A stretch of 64,000 nucleotides of DNA from Arthrobacter antibioticus (GCF_030063205.1 NZ_JASISQ010000008.1:23423-87422), one strand, 5' to 3'; counted from the stretch's first letter, positions 17,166 to 25,937 are shown. Notes: generated from the sequence alone by a model not told the origin. Program-made: numbers and translations.

Positions 17166-18056
17166 ATGACAGTTTTGGTATTTTTGGACCCCGCCCATCC
17201 GGCAGGACGGTTGGCCGACGCCGCCTCGCCCACCATTTTGGCCACGGATCAGGGCGTCACCAGGGGAGATGGAATCTTCGAATCCCTCCTAGCCATTGAC
17301 GGTGTCCCGCTCAAAATTCAGGCGCACCTTGACCGTTTTGCCGTATCCGCGAACACCATGAGCTTAGAGATACCCGCGGCAAAGGTATGGCAGGCGGCAA
17401 TTACGACGGCGTTGCAGGCCTATGCTGGCGCCACCGACCAAGCCGTTGTGAAACTGGTAGCCACGCGTGGCCCCGAGGGAGCCAACACCGCCTCCGCTTG
17501 GGTGCAAGTCTCGGAAATTTCGCCAAAGCTGGCGCAACAACGGGCCCAAGGTTTGGACGTTATTTTCTTGGAGCGTGGCTACGACAGCCAGATTGCCGCC
17601 CGCGCACCGTGGCTGCTGATGGGCGCTAAAACACTCTCCTACGCGCTCAACATGGCAGCCCTGCGGTATGCGCACCAGCAAGGTGCTGATGACGTGATCT
17701 TCACCAGCTCAGACGGATTGGTGCTGGAAGGCCCAACATCGTCGGTGCTTTTGGCCCACATTACAGATGAATTCGGTGCGCCCATCAAACGACTCATCAC
17801 ACCCCACTTAGACACGGGTATTTTGCCCGGCACCACCCAAGGGGCACTTTTTGCTGCTGCAAAGTCCGCCGGATGGGAGTTGGGATACGGCCCCGTTGCC
17901 CCAGCGGATTTGCTCGATGCAGACGCGGTGTGGCTCATCTCCAGCCTGCGCTTGTTGGCGCCGGTGAATACGATCGATGGCACGGAAATTGGTACCCCCA
18001 AGATCCGGGCAGAACTGAGCACCGAACTTGGGGAGCTATTGGCAAAAACCCTTTAG
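17166..18056 (+). CDS. pabC: 4-amino-4-deoxychorismate lyase / class IV aminotransferase
   Basis: This 296-residue fold-type IV PLP enzyme has the catalytic lysine in GAK155TLSYALN and cofactor/substrate motifs DDVIFTSSDGLVLEGPTSSV and GILPGTTQG. PabC converts aminodeoxychorismate to p-aminobenzoate and pyruvate, the step after PabB, which is encoded 2.3 kb upstream; that makes lyase more likely than branched-chain or D-amino-acid aminotransferase. The ATG lies 6 nt behind TAAACT. The stop overlaps the convergent Pr6Pr gene by 4 nt. Confidence 0.85.
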   Translation: MTVLVFLDPAHPAGRLADAASPTILATDQGVTRGDGIFESLLAIDGVPLKIQAHLDRFAVSANTMSLEIPAAKVWQAAITTALQAYAGATDQAVVKLVATRGPEGANTASAWVQVSEISPKLAQQRAQGLDVIFLERGYDSQIAARAPWLLMGAKTLSYALNMAALRYAHQQGADDVIFTSSDGLVLEGPTSSVLLAHITDEFGAPIKRLITPHLDTGILPGTTQGALFAAAKSAGWELGYGPVAPADLLDADAVWLISSLRLLAPVNTIDGTEIGTPKIRAELSTELGELLAKTL

Positions 18057-18688
18057 GTGGCACTAGCGACGGGCGCAATAGCGGGACGCAGCTTGTTTCC
18101 CAGCGCAATCATCAACACACTCATGATCACAAAAGCAACCGCGATGATCAGGCAGGTCAACAAAACTGCACCGTAGCCGCCGTCGTCCGGGTTCAGGAAC
18201 GGGTAGGCATACCAGTTGGTAGCCGCCCCACGAATCAGCGAATACGCCAGGTACACGAGCGGGAACACCATGGCGATCCCAACTCTCTTCAAGGGAATCC
18301 GCTGGCGAGGCGGTTGGATCAGCCAGTCTGCCACCACAACCACGGGCATCACATAGTGCAGCCATGTGTTGATCCATGGAAGTAACGCACCCAAATCCAC
18401 ATCGCGCAGCAGCGCCTGAAAAACGATACCAACCAACGCCATGCACACCACCGAAATACAGCGCAACAGCTGCCACACCGGGCCTAATTCTTTCCCGCGC
18501 CACGTCAGCACGGACTCTACAACGAGGACGACGGCGGCGAAGATGTTTGAGAGGTTGGTGAAGTAGCTGAAGAAGTTCAGCACACTGAAGCCGTGGCCGG
18601 CATGGATGCCCAGTTGGATTCCTACGGCGGTGAGGGCCACCGCTCCAAACAGGAAGCGGATAGCAGCAAATGTGCGGTGCGAAGTCAT
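18053..18688 (-). CDS. Pr6Pr family membrane protein
   Basis: This protein of about 211 residues has six membrane helices and the family landmarks FFSYFTNLSNIFAAVV, WLHYVMPVVVVADW and YPFLNPDDGGYG. The Pr6Pr family is widespread in actinobacteria; its function is unknown. I place the start at ATG 18688 because homologous proteins begin just before the first helix (SHRTFAAIRFLFGAVAL). In-frame starts at 18739 and 18796 (TTG) cannot be excluded and would run toward the SAM-IV riboswitch. Confidence 0.75.
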   Translation of the reverse strand: MTSHRTFAAIRFLFGAVALTAVGIQLGIHAGHGFSVLNFFSYFTNLSNIFAAVVLVVESVLTWRGKELGPVWQLLRCISVVCMALVGIVFQALLRDVDLGALLPWINTWLHYVMPVVVVADWLIQPPRQRIPLKRVGIAMVFPLVYLAYSLIRGAATNWYAYPFLNPDDGGYGAVLLTCLIIAVAFVIMSVLMIALGNKLRPAIAPVASAT

Positions 18689-18803
18689 GGTTTCATAGTG
18701 CCAGTACAGTGGGCCGCGTGTCTGTAGCGCAGCCGTCATGTTCCGCCACACTTCCCAGTTTTTAGTATTGGCAAGGGATCGGTGTGTTAGCTTCAAAGTG
18801 AGT

Positions 18804-18925
18804 AATGAGTGCCAGTGTCAAGCCCTGACTTGCTGGCCGGCAACCCTCTTTCCGGCGGGGTGCCTCAGGTGAATACTCGGCAAATCAAGCTATCAACGGC
18901 TTAAGTTTGCAAGCGTGGACGTAAC
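18804..18925 (+). ncRNA. SAM-IV riboswitch
   Basis: The run contains the SAM-IV core in order: GAGTGCCAG, GTCAAGCCCTGACTTGCTGG, CCGGCAACC, GGCGGGGTGCC and CAGGTGAATAC, then a 3' domain. This aptamer class binds S-adenosylmethionine and is reported mainly upstream of sulphur and methionine genes in actinomycetes. Here it precedes DUF1737-rhodanese-metZ. Downstream, GTATTTAG (18935-18942) can pair with CTAAATAC (18954-18961), while GGAGCT (18942-18947) can pair with AGCTCC (18968-18973); these may form the expression platform. Exact aptamer ends are approximate. Confidence 0.85.
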
Positions 18926-19013
18926 TTGCAGTGTGTATTTAGGAGCTCAGTTTCTAAATACCTGCACAGCTCCCCCCTTGCAGCCCTCCGGCCATTTGCA
19001 ATGAGGAGAAATT

Positions 19014-19274
19014 ATGTCCACTGACCCATCCAGCTTGGCCTACAGGCTCATTACAGGTCCCGATGACCGTTCCTTCTGCGAGTGCATCTCAACGGCCCTG
19101 GATGAGGGCTATGTTTTGCACGGGGGTCCTGCGCTCACCTTCGATGGCAGCTCCGTGATCTGCGCCCAAGCTCTCATCCTTCCGCAGGCCGTTGCCACCA
19201 GTGACGCCGCAGTGGCCACGGCAATAGACGAGCTGGATACAGAGTTGGCACTTCATGGAGAGGTCATCAAATGA
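19014..19274 (+). CDS. DUF1737 domain protein
   Basis: This 86-residue protein matches the small DUF1737 family: YRLITGPDDRSFCECISTAL followed by GYVLHGGPALTFDG and CAQALILP. The biochemical role is unknown. It is the first gene after the SAM-IV riboswitch, has a clear GAGGAG ribosome site before ATG, and overlaps the rhodanese gene by 4 nt, so it is probably part of sulphur metabolism here. Two cysteines (FCEC) could be functional. Confidence 0.8.
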   Translation: MSTDPSSLAYRLITGPDDRSFCECISTALDEGYVLHGGPALTFDGSSVICAQALILPQAVATSDAAVATAIDELDTELALHGEVIK

Positions 19275-19663
19275 GCTACGCAGGGGATTTGCCGCCGGTA
19301 ACAGCATGGGAGCATGTGGCGGCCGGCGCTGTTCTGTTGGATGTGCGCACCCGCAGTGAATGGGAGCATATTGGTGTTCCCGATACTTCCGCCCTTAATA
19401 CCGAGCCGCTTTTTATCCAATGGAACCTTGCCGACGGCAGCCACAACCCCGAATTTTTGGCGCAGCTACAGGCCGCGGTACCCCGTCAGGCACCCCTTGT
19501 GGTGCTGTGCCGTTCGGGCGCCCGCTCCATTGCCGCTGCCGAGGCTGCTACGGCCGTCGGCTACACGGCGTACAACGTCTTGGAAGGCTTCGAAGGCGTC
19601 CCCGACCCCTACGGCGACAGGGTGATCAACGGCTGGAAGAACCAACAACTACCCTGGCGCTGA
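19271..19663 (+). CDS. Rhodanese-like sulphurtransferase
   Basis: This 130-residue single-domain rhodanese has the DVRTRSEWE motif near the N-terminus and an active-site loop VVLCRSGARS with the persulphide-forming cysteine. The C-terminal NVLEGFEGVPD fits the family. It would carry sulphane sulphur, perhaps to or from the MetZ reaction. It overlaps DUF1737 by 4 nt (ATGA) and lies 62 bp before metZ, all under the SAM-IV riboswitch. Confidence 0.9.
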   Translation: MSYAGDLPPVTAWEHVAAGAVLLDVRTRSEWEHIGVPDTSALNTEPLFIQWNLADGSHNPEFLAQLQAAVPRQAPLVVLCRSGARSIAAAEAATAVGYTAYNVLEGFEGVPDPYGDRVINGWKNQQLPWR

Positions 19664-19725
19664 ACCGCCGTCGCACCTTATGACACGCCACTGAGAGACC
19701 ACCAGCGAAAGCCAAGGATACGTAA

Positions 19726-20937
19726 TTGAGCAACTTCAACCAGCACGCAGCCACCTGGGCAGAGGACACCCAAGCCGTACGGGGCGGCCTTGACCGCAGC
19801 AATTTTCAAGAAACCTCCGAAGCCCTCTTTTTAAACTCCGGCTTTGTGTATGAATCGGCGGAAGCCGCAGAAGCCGCTTTCACCGGCGAAACGGAGAGGT
19901 TTGTGTACTCCCGGTATGGGAACCCCTCAGTGGCCACCTTTCAGGAACGGCTGCGACTGTTGGAAGGTAAAGAAGCTTGCTTTGCGACGGCGTCGGGAAT
20001 GTCTGCTGTATTTACCGCCTTGGGTGCATTACTGGCGGCCGGGGACCGCGTGGTTGCCTCACGCTCGCTCTTTGGCTCCTGCTTTGTCATCCTTAACGAA
20101 CTGCTGCCGCGTTGGGGAGTGGAGACCGTGTTTGTTGACGGACCCGATTTGGATCAGTGGCGAACCGCCCTCTCGGTTCCCACAACAGCTGTGTTCTTTG
20201 AATCCCCCTCAAACCCCATGCAAGAAATCATCGATGTAGCGGCTGTGTGCGATCTTGCCCATGCAGCCGGTGCGCAGGTGGTGGCCGATAACGTGTTCGC
20301 CACTCCTCTCCTACAACGCTGCGGGGACTTTGGTGCTGACATTATTGTGTACTCGGGCACCAAACATATTGATGGCCAGGGCCGGGTATTGGGTGGCGCC
20401 ATCTTGGGTACCAAGGAATTCATCCAGGGCCCCGTCAAAAACCTGATGCGCCACACCGGACCGGCATTATCTGCCTTCAACGCCTGGGTGTTGACGAAGG
20501 GGCTGGAGACTATGAGTTTGCGCGTTTCACATTCATGCAGGAGCGCGCTGGCATTGGGTGAGTTCTTGGAGTCTGCGCCAGCTGTCAGCCGTGTCCTCTA
20601 CCCGCACCTGCCATCGCACCCACAGTTTGAACTAGCTAAAAAACAGATGAAAGCCGGCGGAACTGTCCTGACGTTTGAGCTGGCAGAACCTACTGTAGGC
20701 ACCGCAAAAGATGCGGCCTTTTCGTTTTTGAATGCGTTGAAGATTATCGATATCTCCAACAATCTTGGCGACGCAAAGTCCCTGATTACCCATCCAGCAA
20801 CAACCACTCACCGTGCCATGGGGCCCGATGCCCGCGCCGCTATCGGACTCAGCGATGGCCTTTTGCGCCTCTCCATTGGCCTGGAGGACGTTGACGATTT
20901 GCGCGCCGACGTGGCTCAGGCCCTGGCCGCCATTTGA
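19726..20937 (+). CDS. metZ: O-succinylhomoserine sulfhydrylase (Cys/Met PLP enzyme)
   Basis: This 403-residue Cys/Met-metabolism PLP enzyme has the cofactor lysine at YSGTK213HIDGQGRVLGG. The N-terminus WAEDTQAVRGG, then LFLNSGFVYESAEAAEAAF and YSRYGNPSVATF, is typical of MetZ, which makes homocysteine from O-succinyl- or O-acetylhomoserine and sulphide. The start is TTG at 19726 with AAGGA about 8 nt upstream. It is the third gene behind the SAM-IV riboswitch, matching methionine biosynthesis. The acyl group preferred cannot be decided from sequence. Confidence 0.92.
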   Translation: MSNFNQHAATWAEDTQAVRGGLDRSNFQETSEALFLNSGFVYESAEAAEAAFTGETERFVYSRYGNPSVATFQERLRLLEGKEACFATASGMSAVFTALGALLAAGDRVVASRSLFGSCFVILNELLPRWGVETVFVDGPDLDQWRTALSVPTTAVFFESPSNPMQEIIDVAAVCDLAHAAGAQVVADNVFATPLLQRCGDFGADIIVYSGTKHIDGQGRVLGGAILGTKEFIQGPVKNLMRHTGPALSAFNAWVLTKGLETMSLRVSHSCRSALALGEFLESAPAVSRVLYPHLPSHPQFELAKKQMKAGGTVLTFELAEPTVGTAKDAAFSFLNALKIIDISNNLGDAKSLITHPATTTHRAMGPDARAAIGLSDGLLRLSIGLEDVDDLRADVAQALAAI

Positions 20938-20979
20938 ACGCTTAGGCCCTGGGCCACCACCAGCCGTGCAGAGCGCGGG

Positions 20980-22503
20980 CTAGTCCTGGAAGTACTCGAT
21001 CTCAGCACCCACTGTGTTCAGCCGCTCGGCTAGGTCTTCATAGCCGCGTTCAATGACGTATATGTTGCGTAACTCGGAGGTGCCCTTCGCAGCGAGCATA
21101 GCCAGTAATATGCAGGCCGCAGGGCGCAGGGCCGGGGGACAGCCGATTTCTGCGGCGCGCCATGCGGTGGGTCCGGTGATGTCAATCCGGTGTGGATCCA
21201 GCAGGCGGACACCTGCCCCCAAACGGTTCAACTCCGTCAAATAGATGGCCCGGCCCTCGTAGACCCAGTCATGGATCAAGGTGGTGCCCTCTGCGCAGGA
21301 AGCAATGACGGCAAAGAACGGTAGATTATCTATGTTCAGGCCGGGGAAGGGCATGGGGTGGATCTTATCCGGGGCGGCCACCAGATCAGAGGGCAAAGTG
21401 GTGATGTCTACTAGACGTGTTTTGCCGTTGCGAGCCATGTACTCGGCAGATTTCAGGTAGTGGAACCCCATCTGCTCCAGCACCTTCAGTTCGATTTCCA
21501 TGAATTCGATGGGTACGCGCGTTACCGTCACCTTTGACTTTGTCACGATGCCGGCAGTAATCAGGCTCATGGCCTCGATGGGGTCCTCAGAAGGTGCGTA
21601 TTCAATATCAATATCAATCCGGGCCTTGCCGGTGATGGTCAACGTGGTGGAGCCAACGCCCTCAACTTGCACTCCCAAACCCTGGAGATAAAAGCATAGA
21701 TCCTGCACCATATAGTTGGGGCTGGCATTGCGGATGACTGTTTTGCTTTCCCGGTGGGCAGCCGCCATGATGGCATTTTCCGTCACTGTGTCACCCCGCT
21801 CGGTTAACACAAAGGTCCTGTCCTCGCTGTCACTGAACGGGGCCTGTACTTGGTAGAACCCGTCGTGGGCATTGACCGTGAGCCCAAACTCTCGAAGTGC
21901 CTGCATATGCGGTTCAACCGTGCGCGTGCCAAGGTCGCAGCCTCCGGCGTACGGGATACGGTAAGAGTTTTCTTCATCCAACAGCGGGCCCAGGAGCATG
22001 ATGACACTGCGGGTGCGCTTCGCTGCTGCGATGTCCATAGAAGCCAAGTCCAGCATGGCGGGACGGCGGATTCGCAGGTCGTTGTCTTCCAGCCACGTGC
22101 ATTCAACGCCGATGGAGGTCAGCAACTCAACAATACGGTTGACTTCTTCAATGCGTGCCAGGCGCCGCAACGTGGTGGTTCCTCGGTTGATTAGACTGGC
22201 ACAGAGCAGGGCCACACCTGCATTCTTGCTGGTATTAACCTCAACACTGCCAGAGAGTTCACGTCCACCATGAACCCGCAGGTGTGTCACGGCGTTCTTG
22301 CTTGCCGCACCAACGTTAAAGAGATTTGCTTCCAGCAGCGTCTCCATTCGCTGGATCATTTTTAGACTCAAGTTCTGCTTGCCTTGTTCCATCCGGGCTA
22401 CAGCACTTTGGCTAGTTCCCAGCTGGGTGGCCAGTTCCCCTTGGGTCCAGCCTTTTTCGGCTCGCGCATCTCGGAGCAATACGCCAACGGTTTCTGCAGC
22501 CAT
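20980..22503 (-). CDS. XRE-type HTH fused to MurA-like enolpyruvyl transferase
   Basis: This fusion of about 507 residues has an N-terminal Cro/CI helix-turn-helix (WTQGELATQLGTSQSAVARMEQG, in two blocks at about 20-45), followed by a UDP-N-acetylglucosamine enolpyruvyl transferase fold. Catalytic landmarks are kept: SKN near residue 95 and GGCDLGTR with the loop cysteine near 190. It may be a second MurA with self- or peptidoglycan-responsive regulation. ATG 22503 is preferred because a perfect TATAAT (22515-22510 on the minus strand) would give a leaderless mRNA there; an in-frame ATG at 22512 overlaps that hexamer. Confidence 0.85.
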   Translation of the reverse strand: MAAETVGVLLRDARAEKGWTQGELATQLGTSQSAVARMEQGKQNLSLKMIQRMETLLEANLFNVGAASKNAVTHLRVHGGRELSGSVEVNTSKNAGVALLCASLINRGTTTLRRLARIEEVNRIVELLTSIGVECTWLEDNDLRIRRPAMLDLASMDIAAAKRTRSVIMLLGPLLDEENSYRIPYAGGCDLGTRTVEPHMQALREFGLTVNAHDGFYQVQAPFSDSEDRTFVLTERGDTVTENAIMAAAHRESKTVIRNASPNYMVQDLCFYLQGLGVQVEGVGSTTLTITGKARIDIDIEYAPSEDPIEAMSLITAGIVTKSKVTVTRVPIEFMEIELKVLEQMGFHYLKSAEYMARNGKTRLVDITTLPSDLVAAPDKIHPMPFPGLNIDNLPFFAVIASCAEGTTLIHDWVYEGRAIYLTELNRLGAGVRLLDPHRIDITGPTAWRAAEIGCPPALRPAACILLAMLAAKGTSELRNIYVIERGYEDLAERLNTVGAEIEYFQD

Positions 22504-22509
22504 TTGAGT

Positions 22510-22515
22510 CATTAT
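22510..22515 (-). promoter_or_regulatory. Consensus -10 hexamer for the XRE-MurA gene
   Basis: TATAAT on the minus strand overlaps the first in-frame ATG and lies about 7 nt before the second ATG (22503). This favours the second as a leaderless start. No matching -35 element is clear. Confidence 0.55.
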
Positions 22516-22754
22516 ACTTTTATATCATAGGGTGCATATTTCCAAGGAATCAGATGACCTTTGGGGCAGTTTCGGGACAATTCTGGACGATTTTGGACGA
22601 TTCACGCCAAATTATTCGTCAAATAACCGTTTCATGCGATAATTTCCATGGCCGGATCAGCCAGCCTCGCAGCATTCCTCCACGTTACCCCCTCTGGAGA
22701 TTTTTAGCTGAAACGGCAGGCTTGCCCACGGCGAGGCTGCACCGTGTTGACGCT

Positions 22755-23552
22755 TTAGCCCAGTACCGGATTCCATGTTCCCAGAACAAGTGCGGCACCC
22801 ATCGACAGTGCCGCAATCGCTACTCCGCCGGCGGCCACCACCAGGTCCCTGCGGACGAAGACGGATTCCCGCGCCCAAGTCCGCGGTCCCGCTCCGAAGC
22901 CCTTTGCTTCCATGGTGACGGCAAGTCGCGAGGCACGCCGCACGGCCTGCACCAACAAGGCCATGGCCTGGCCCAGCTGTGATTCGATCCCGCGGAAGAA
23001 ACCGGGCTCTCCGCCGACACCTCGTGCGCGCCTGGCCATACCGAGTGTTTGCCACTCAGCAACAAGCAGTCCGACCAGGCGCATGGCTGCCAATGCCCCC
23101 AGTACAAAGCGGTGCGGAAGGCGCAGCTTCTGCGCCAAGGCGTCGGCCAGATCCGTGGGATCGGTGGAGAAAAGGACAATGATGCCAGGCAAAGCTACCG
23201 CCAAACCACGCAAGGCAATTGCCACACCGGCTTCCAAGGATCCGGAGGTAAAAGTGACTGGGCCGAAGGCGAGCAGCAGTTCCCCGGTTTTGGGCGCCAG
23301 CAACGCCGTGCCATACCCGCCCACAACGGCCGCAATGAGAATGGGCCAGCCGCGCAGCAAGAGCAGCCGGGCGCTCACACCGGCCAGCGGCAGCAAAGCA
23401 CATTCGATCACCAGCGCAACCGTGGCCGAGACCCAGTCCACACTGATCAGCAGCACCACGGTCAGGAACATCCCCGCCCCCAGCTTCGCCAACGGGTTGA
23501 TTTGCGCCAGCCAGGCCGCTGAGCGCTGGGTCTGGATAATCTGCGCGCTCAT
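22755..23552 (-). CDS. ykoC: ECF transporter transmembrane protein EcfT (YkoC-like)
   Basis: This 265-residue integral membrane protein is the T component of an energy-coupling-factor importer. The N-terminus carries INPLAKLGAGM, the typical EcfT opening, and the coupling helices hold the alanine-arginine motifs MARRARGVGG and VTMEAKGFG that contact the ATPases. It overlaps the ATPase gene by 4 nt and is third in the TPP-riboswitch-controlled operon, so it should serve thiamine or its HMP precursor. Confidence 0.9.
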   Translation of the reverse strand: MSAQIIQTQRSAAWLAQINPLAKLGAGMFLTVVLLISVDWVSATVALVIECALLPLAGVSARLLLLRGWPILIAAVVGGYGTALLAPKTGELLLAFGPVTFTSGSLEAGVAIALRGLAVALPGIIVLFSTDPTDLADALAQKLRLPHRFVLGALAAMRLVGLLVAEWQTLGMARRARGVGGEPGFFRGIESQLGQAMALLVQAVRRASRLAVTMEAKGFGAGPRTWARESVFVRRDLVVAAGGVAIAALSMGAALVLGTWNPVLG

Positions 23553-25123
23553 CGCCGCACCGGCTTCGTTAGCTCGTCTTTTGTGGCAGCAGGAGGGGCA
23601 CTTTCAAACGGCTCAACGCCGGCCCCCAGTACCAGGCGGTCCCCGCCCAGGACGGCACTAAATGCGGCATCATGTGTCACAGACACCACGGCAGTTCCTG
23701 CATCAAGTAATTCGCGCAGCAACGATGCCAGCTCCGCCCACGTGTTCGCATCCTGACCAAAAGTGGGCTCATCCAGCACCAGGACTTGCGGACTGGCGGC
23801 CAGAACCGTCGCCACGGACAGTCGCCGTTTCTCGCCTCCAGAAAGAGTAAACGGATTCGCCTCCGCTAGATGCTCTAACCGCAGCCGCACCAGTAGCTCG
23901 TCCACGGAATCTCCACCACGGCCCAGTAGTTTCGGGGCAAAAAGCAGCTCGTCCCGGACGCTGCCAGTAACGAACTGGTGCTCTGGTTCCTGAAAAACGG
24001 TGCCAATCCTGCTAATCAGTTCCTTGCCCCGCCACTTCACTGGGGATATTCCGGCCCCTCGTGCCAGCTCAGGTAAGGCTGTTAGCTCGCCACCAACAGC
24101 CGGCAGCAGTCCCGCCAACGTCAGTGCCAGAGTAGATTTTCCCGAACCGTTGGGTCCTGTCACGCTCAGGGCTTCCCCTGCCCGCACCAGCACGGATGGC
24201 ACCACAGCGGCCGGCACCACAGGATGTTTGCGTCGACTTTTGGTGCGGGAAACAGCCAAATTGTGCGCTTCAAGGAGAAGTGGGGAGCCGCCGTCGTCCA
24301 GGGAATGCTGGAACTGCGGACGCGCGCGCGGCCGAACCGCTGGGATATGCCCAGGTACCCAAATCCCTGCACCGGCCAAAAGCTCCTTACTTTGCGCAAG
24401 AACCGTGGCGGGCGGGCCGTCAAAAAGGACGCCGCCAGGTTCACCGAGCCGTGTTGGGGCCAGCACCACGATCCGATCCACAACATCCAACCAGACCGAC
24501 ACCCGGTGCTCCACAACCACTAAGGTTGCCCCGGTTTCAGCCAAACTACGACTAACGGCGTCGCGCACCTCCACAACTCCCGCGGGATCCAAATTGGCTG
24601 TGGGCTCATCAAGTAACAACAAACCGGGGCGCATAGCCAGCATTCCGGCCAACCCCAGGCGCTGCTTTTGCCCACCGGAGAGGGCGGAACTGGAATGATC
24701 CAACGGTAGATCAAGACCAACAGATTCCAGCGCTGCATTGACCCGGCGCCAGATTTCATCCCGTGGGACTGCCAAGTTTTCCGCTCCAAAGGCAACGTCG
24801 TCACCAATACGCGAAAGGACCACCTGCGCATCCGGGTCCTGCTGCATGAGCCCTGCCCGGCCGCGGGATTCCACTGCGGGACGGCCATCTATGAGCAGTT
24901 CACCGATCTCATTCGCGTCCTCGTTCTCTCCCAGGACACCAGCCAAGGCGTGCAGCAAAGTGGACTTTCCGGCCCCGGAAGGCCCCAACAACAGGACCCG
25001 CTCACCCGGCTCGATCACCAGATCCAGTCCGTGCACGGCCCGGGCAGCGCGGCCGGAATGCTGCCAGCCCCAGCCCTTGGCATTCACTCGCGCCGGTGCT
25101 CCGCGGTTCTGCACACCAGCCAT
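23549..25123 (-). CDS. ykoD: Fused ECF ATPase (two ABC domains, YkoD-like)
   Basis: This 524-residue protein carries two ABC ATPase domains in one chain. Domain 1 has GPSGAGKST, LSGGQKQRLGLAG and LLLLDEPTANLD; domain 2 has GPNGSGKST, LSGGEKRRLSV and VLVLDEPTFGQD. Both Walker and signature motifs are intact. It energises the ECF importer with YkoE and YkoC. The ATG at 25123 follows the ykoE stop after 2 nt; longer reading into ykoE would give a non-conserved, arginine/cysteine-rich tail and is rejected. Confidence 0.9.
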   Translation of the reverse strand: MAGVQNRGAPARVNAKGWGWQHSGRAARAVHGLDLVIEPGERVLLLGPSGAGKSTLLHALAGVLGENEDANEIGELLIDGRPAVESRGRAGLMQQDPDAQVVLSRIGDDVAFGAENLAVPRDEIWRRVNAALESVGLDLPLDHSSSALSGGQKQRLGLAGMLAMRPGLLLLDEPTANLDPAGVVEVRDAVSRSLAETGATLVVVEHRVSVWLDVVDRIVVLAPTRLGEPGGVLFDGPPATVLAQSKELLAGAGIWVPGHIPAVRPRARPQFQHSLDDGGSPLLLEAHNLAVSRTKSRRKHPVVPAAVVPSVLVRAGEALSVTGPNGSGKSTLALTLAGLLPAVGGELTALPELARGAGISPVKWRGKELISRIGTVFQEPEHQFVTGSVRDELLFAPKLLGRGGDSVDELLVRLRLEHLAEANPFTLSGGEKRRLSVATVLAASPQVLVLDEPTFGQDANTWAELASLLRELLDAGTAVVSVTHDAAFSAVLGGDRLVLGAGVEPFESAPPAATKDELTKPVRR

Positions 25124-25125
25124 GA

Positions 25126-25776
25126 CTAAACGGCCCGCTCTGTGGCAGCGCCCCGGGATGGCAGATTCGCCAGTGCACCCGTGCGGGCTAGTCCGCGCAC
25201 AGCCAGCCACGGCACCAGTCCGGCAATGAGCGCACCGGAGATCATGGAGAACAGAACGTAGACCAGCTTCCATTCAATTGCCCAGGCGACGTTATAAATA
25301 AAGGCTCCGTTGACGCCCATGGCCAACCCAGCCAGCACCCCTGCCAATGCTGCTACGGGGAGGTTGAACTTGCGGTAGCGGAACAGTGCAAAGCCCAACT
25401 CGGCACCCAGGCCCTGGACCAGTCCGGAGATCAGTATAGTGAATCCAAAGTGTGTGCCCAGCAAACCCTCGACGGCTGCGGCAATGAGTTCGCAATACAA
25501 GGCGGCGCCCGGTTTGCGGATCACAAGCCCACCCAGGATGCCAGCGATCAACCAGCCGCCGCCGTACAGGGCCCCGGCGGGTGGAAAGGCAATCGAGAGT
25601 GCGCTGATCAACCCGTAGCCGGCGGACCAGAGCCAGAAAATAACACCCACGGCCACGCCCAGCACTGAGAGGACAACAATATCCACTACACGCCACGTGC
25701 TCTTTTTGGCTGGTGCAGCGTTGTTAGGTGTGTTTTGATTTTGCCTGGCGTTTTCGCCCGCTAATGACTTGCTCAT
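25126..25776 (-). CDS. ykoE: YkoE-type ECF substrate-binding (S) component
   Basis: This 216-residue membrane protein matches the YkoE family: WRVVDIVVLSVLGVAVGVIFW, GALYGGGWLIAGILGGLVIRKPGAAL and a C-terminal WAIEWKLVYVLFSMISG. YkoE binds thiamine and/or hydroxymethylpyrimidine for an ECF importer. It is the first gene behind a TPP riboswitch, which supports the substrate. The ribosome-binding site AGGAGG (minus strand, 25786-25781) is buried in a hairpin, so translation is probably the controlled step. Confidence 0.92.
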   Translation of the reverse strand: MSKSLAGENARQNQNTPNNAAPAKKSTWRVVDIVVLSVLGVAVGVIFWLWSAGYGLISALSIAFPPAGALYGGGWLIAGILGGLVIRKPGAALYCELIAAAVEGLLGTHFGFTILISGLVQGLGAELGFALFRYRKFNLPVAALAGVLAGLAMGVNGAFIYNVAWAIEWKLVYVLFSMISGALIAGLVPWLAVRGLARTGALANLPSRGAATERAV

Positions 25777-25780
25777 GTTT

Positions 25781-25796
25781 CCTCCTTTTCAGGAGG
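25781..25796 (-). promoter_or_regulatory. Shine-Dalgarno-sequestering hairpin of ykoE
   Basis: On the minus strand CCTCCT, a GAAA (GNRA) tetraloop, then AGGAGG form a perfect 6-bp hairpin 4 nt before the ATG. The 3' arm is the ribosome-binding site. It lies 40 nt downstream of the TPP aptamer and is the likely OFF state of the switch. Confidence 0.8.
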
Positions 25797-25832
25797 GGCG
25801 GTTGCGGCGGTATTTCCGCGCAGCCGAAGAGA

Positions 25833-25937
25833 ACTCGACTTCCTTCGCCGGTACTAGCCGGGGCAGGTTCGAGGGTCTGCGGCGAACCGCACTCTCAGCG
25901 TCGATACCCGGGTCGGGTAGACGCTCCCCTGTCGTGT
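25833..25937 (-). ncRNA. TPP riboswitch (THI element)
   Basis: Read on the minus strand the region has the conserved blocks CAGGGGAGC, GCTGAGAGTG, ACCCTCGAACCTG, CCGGCTAGTACCGGCG and AAGGAAGTCG in order. A short P1 helix joins CGAC and GTCG. This aptamer binds thiamine pyrophosphate. It sits 57 nt before the ykoE start and points to feedback control of the ykoEDC importer. Confidence 0.95.

Noticed and set aside
18768..18792. TTGGCA/TTAGCT as promoter of the SAM-IV riboswitch
   Set aside because: Spacing of 13 nt is too short for a vegetative promoter, and no better pair was found by eye.
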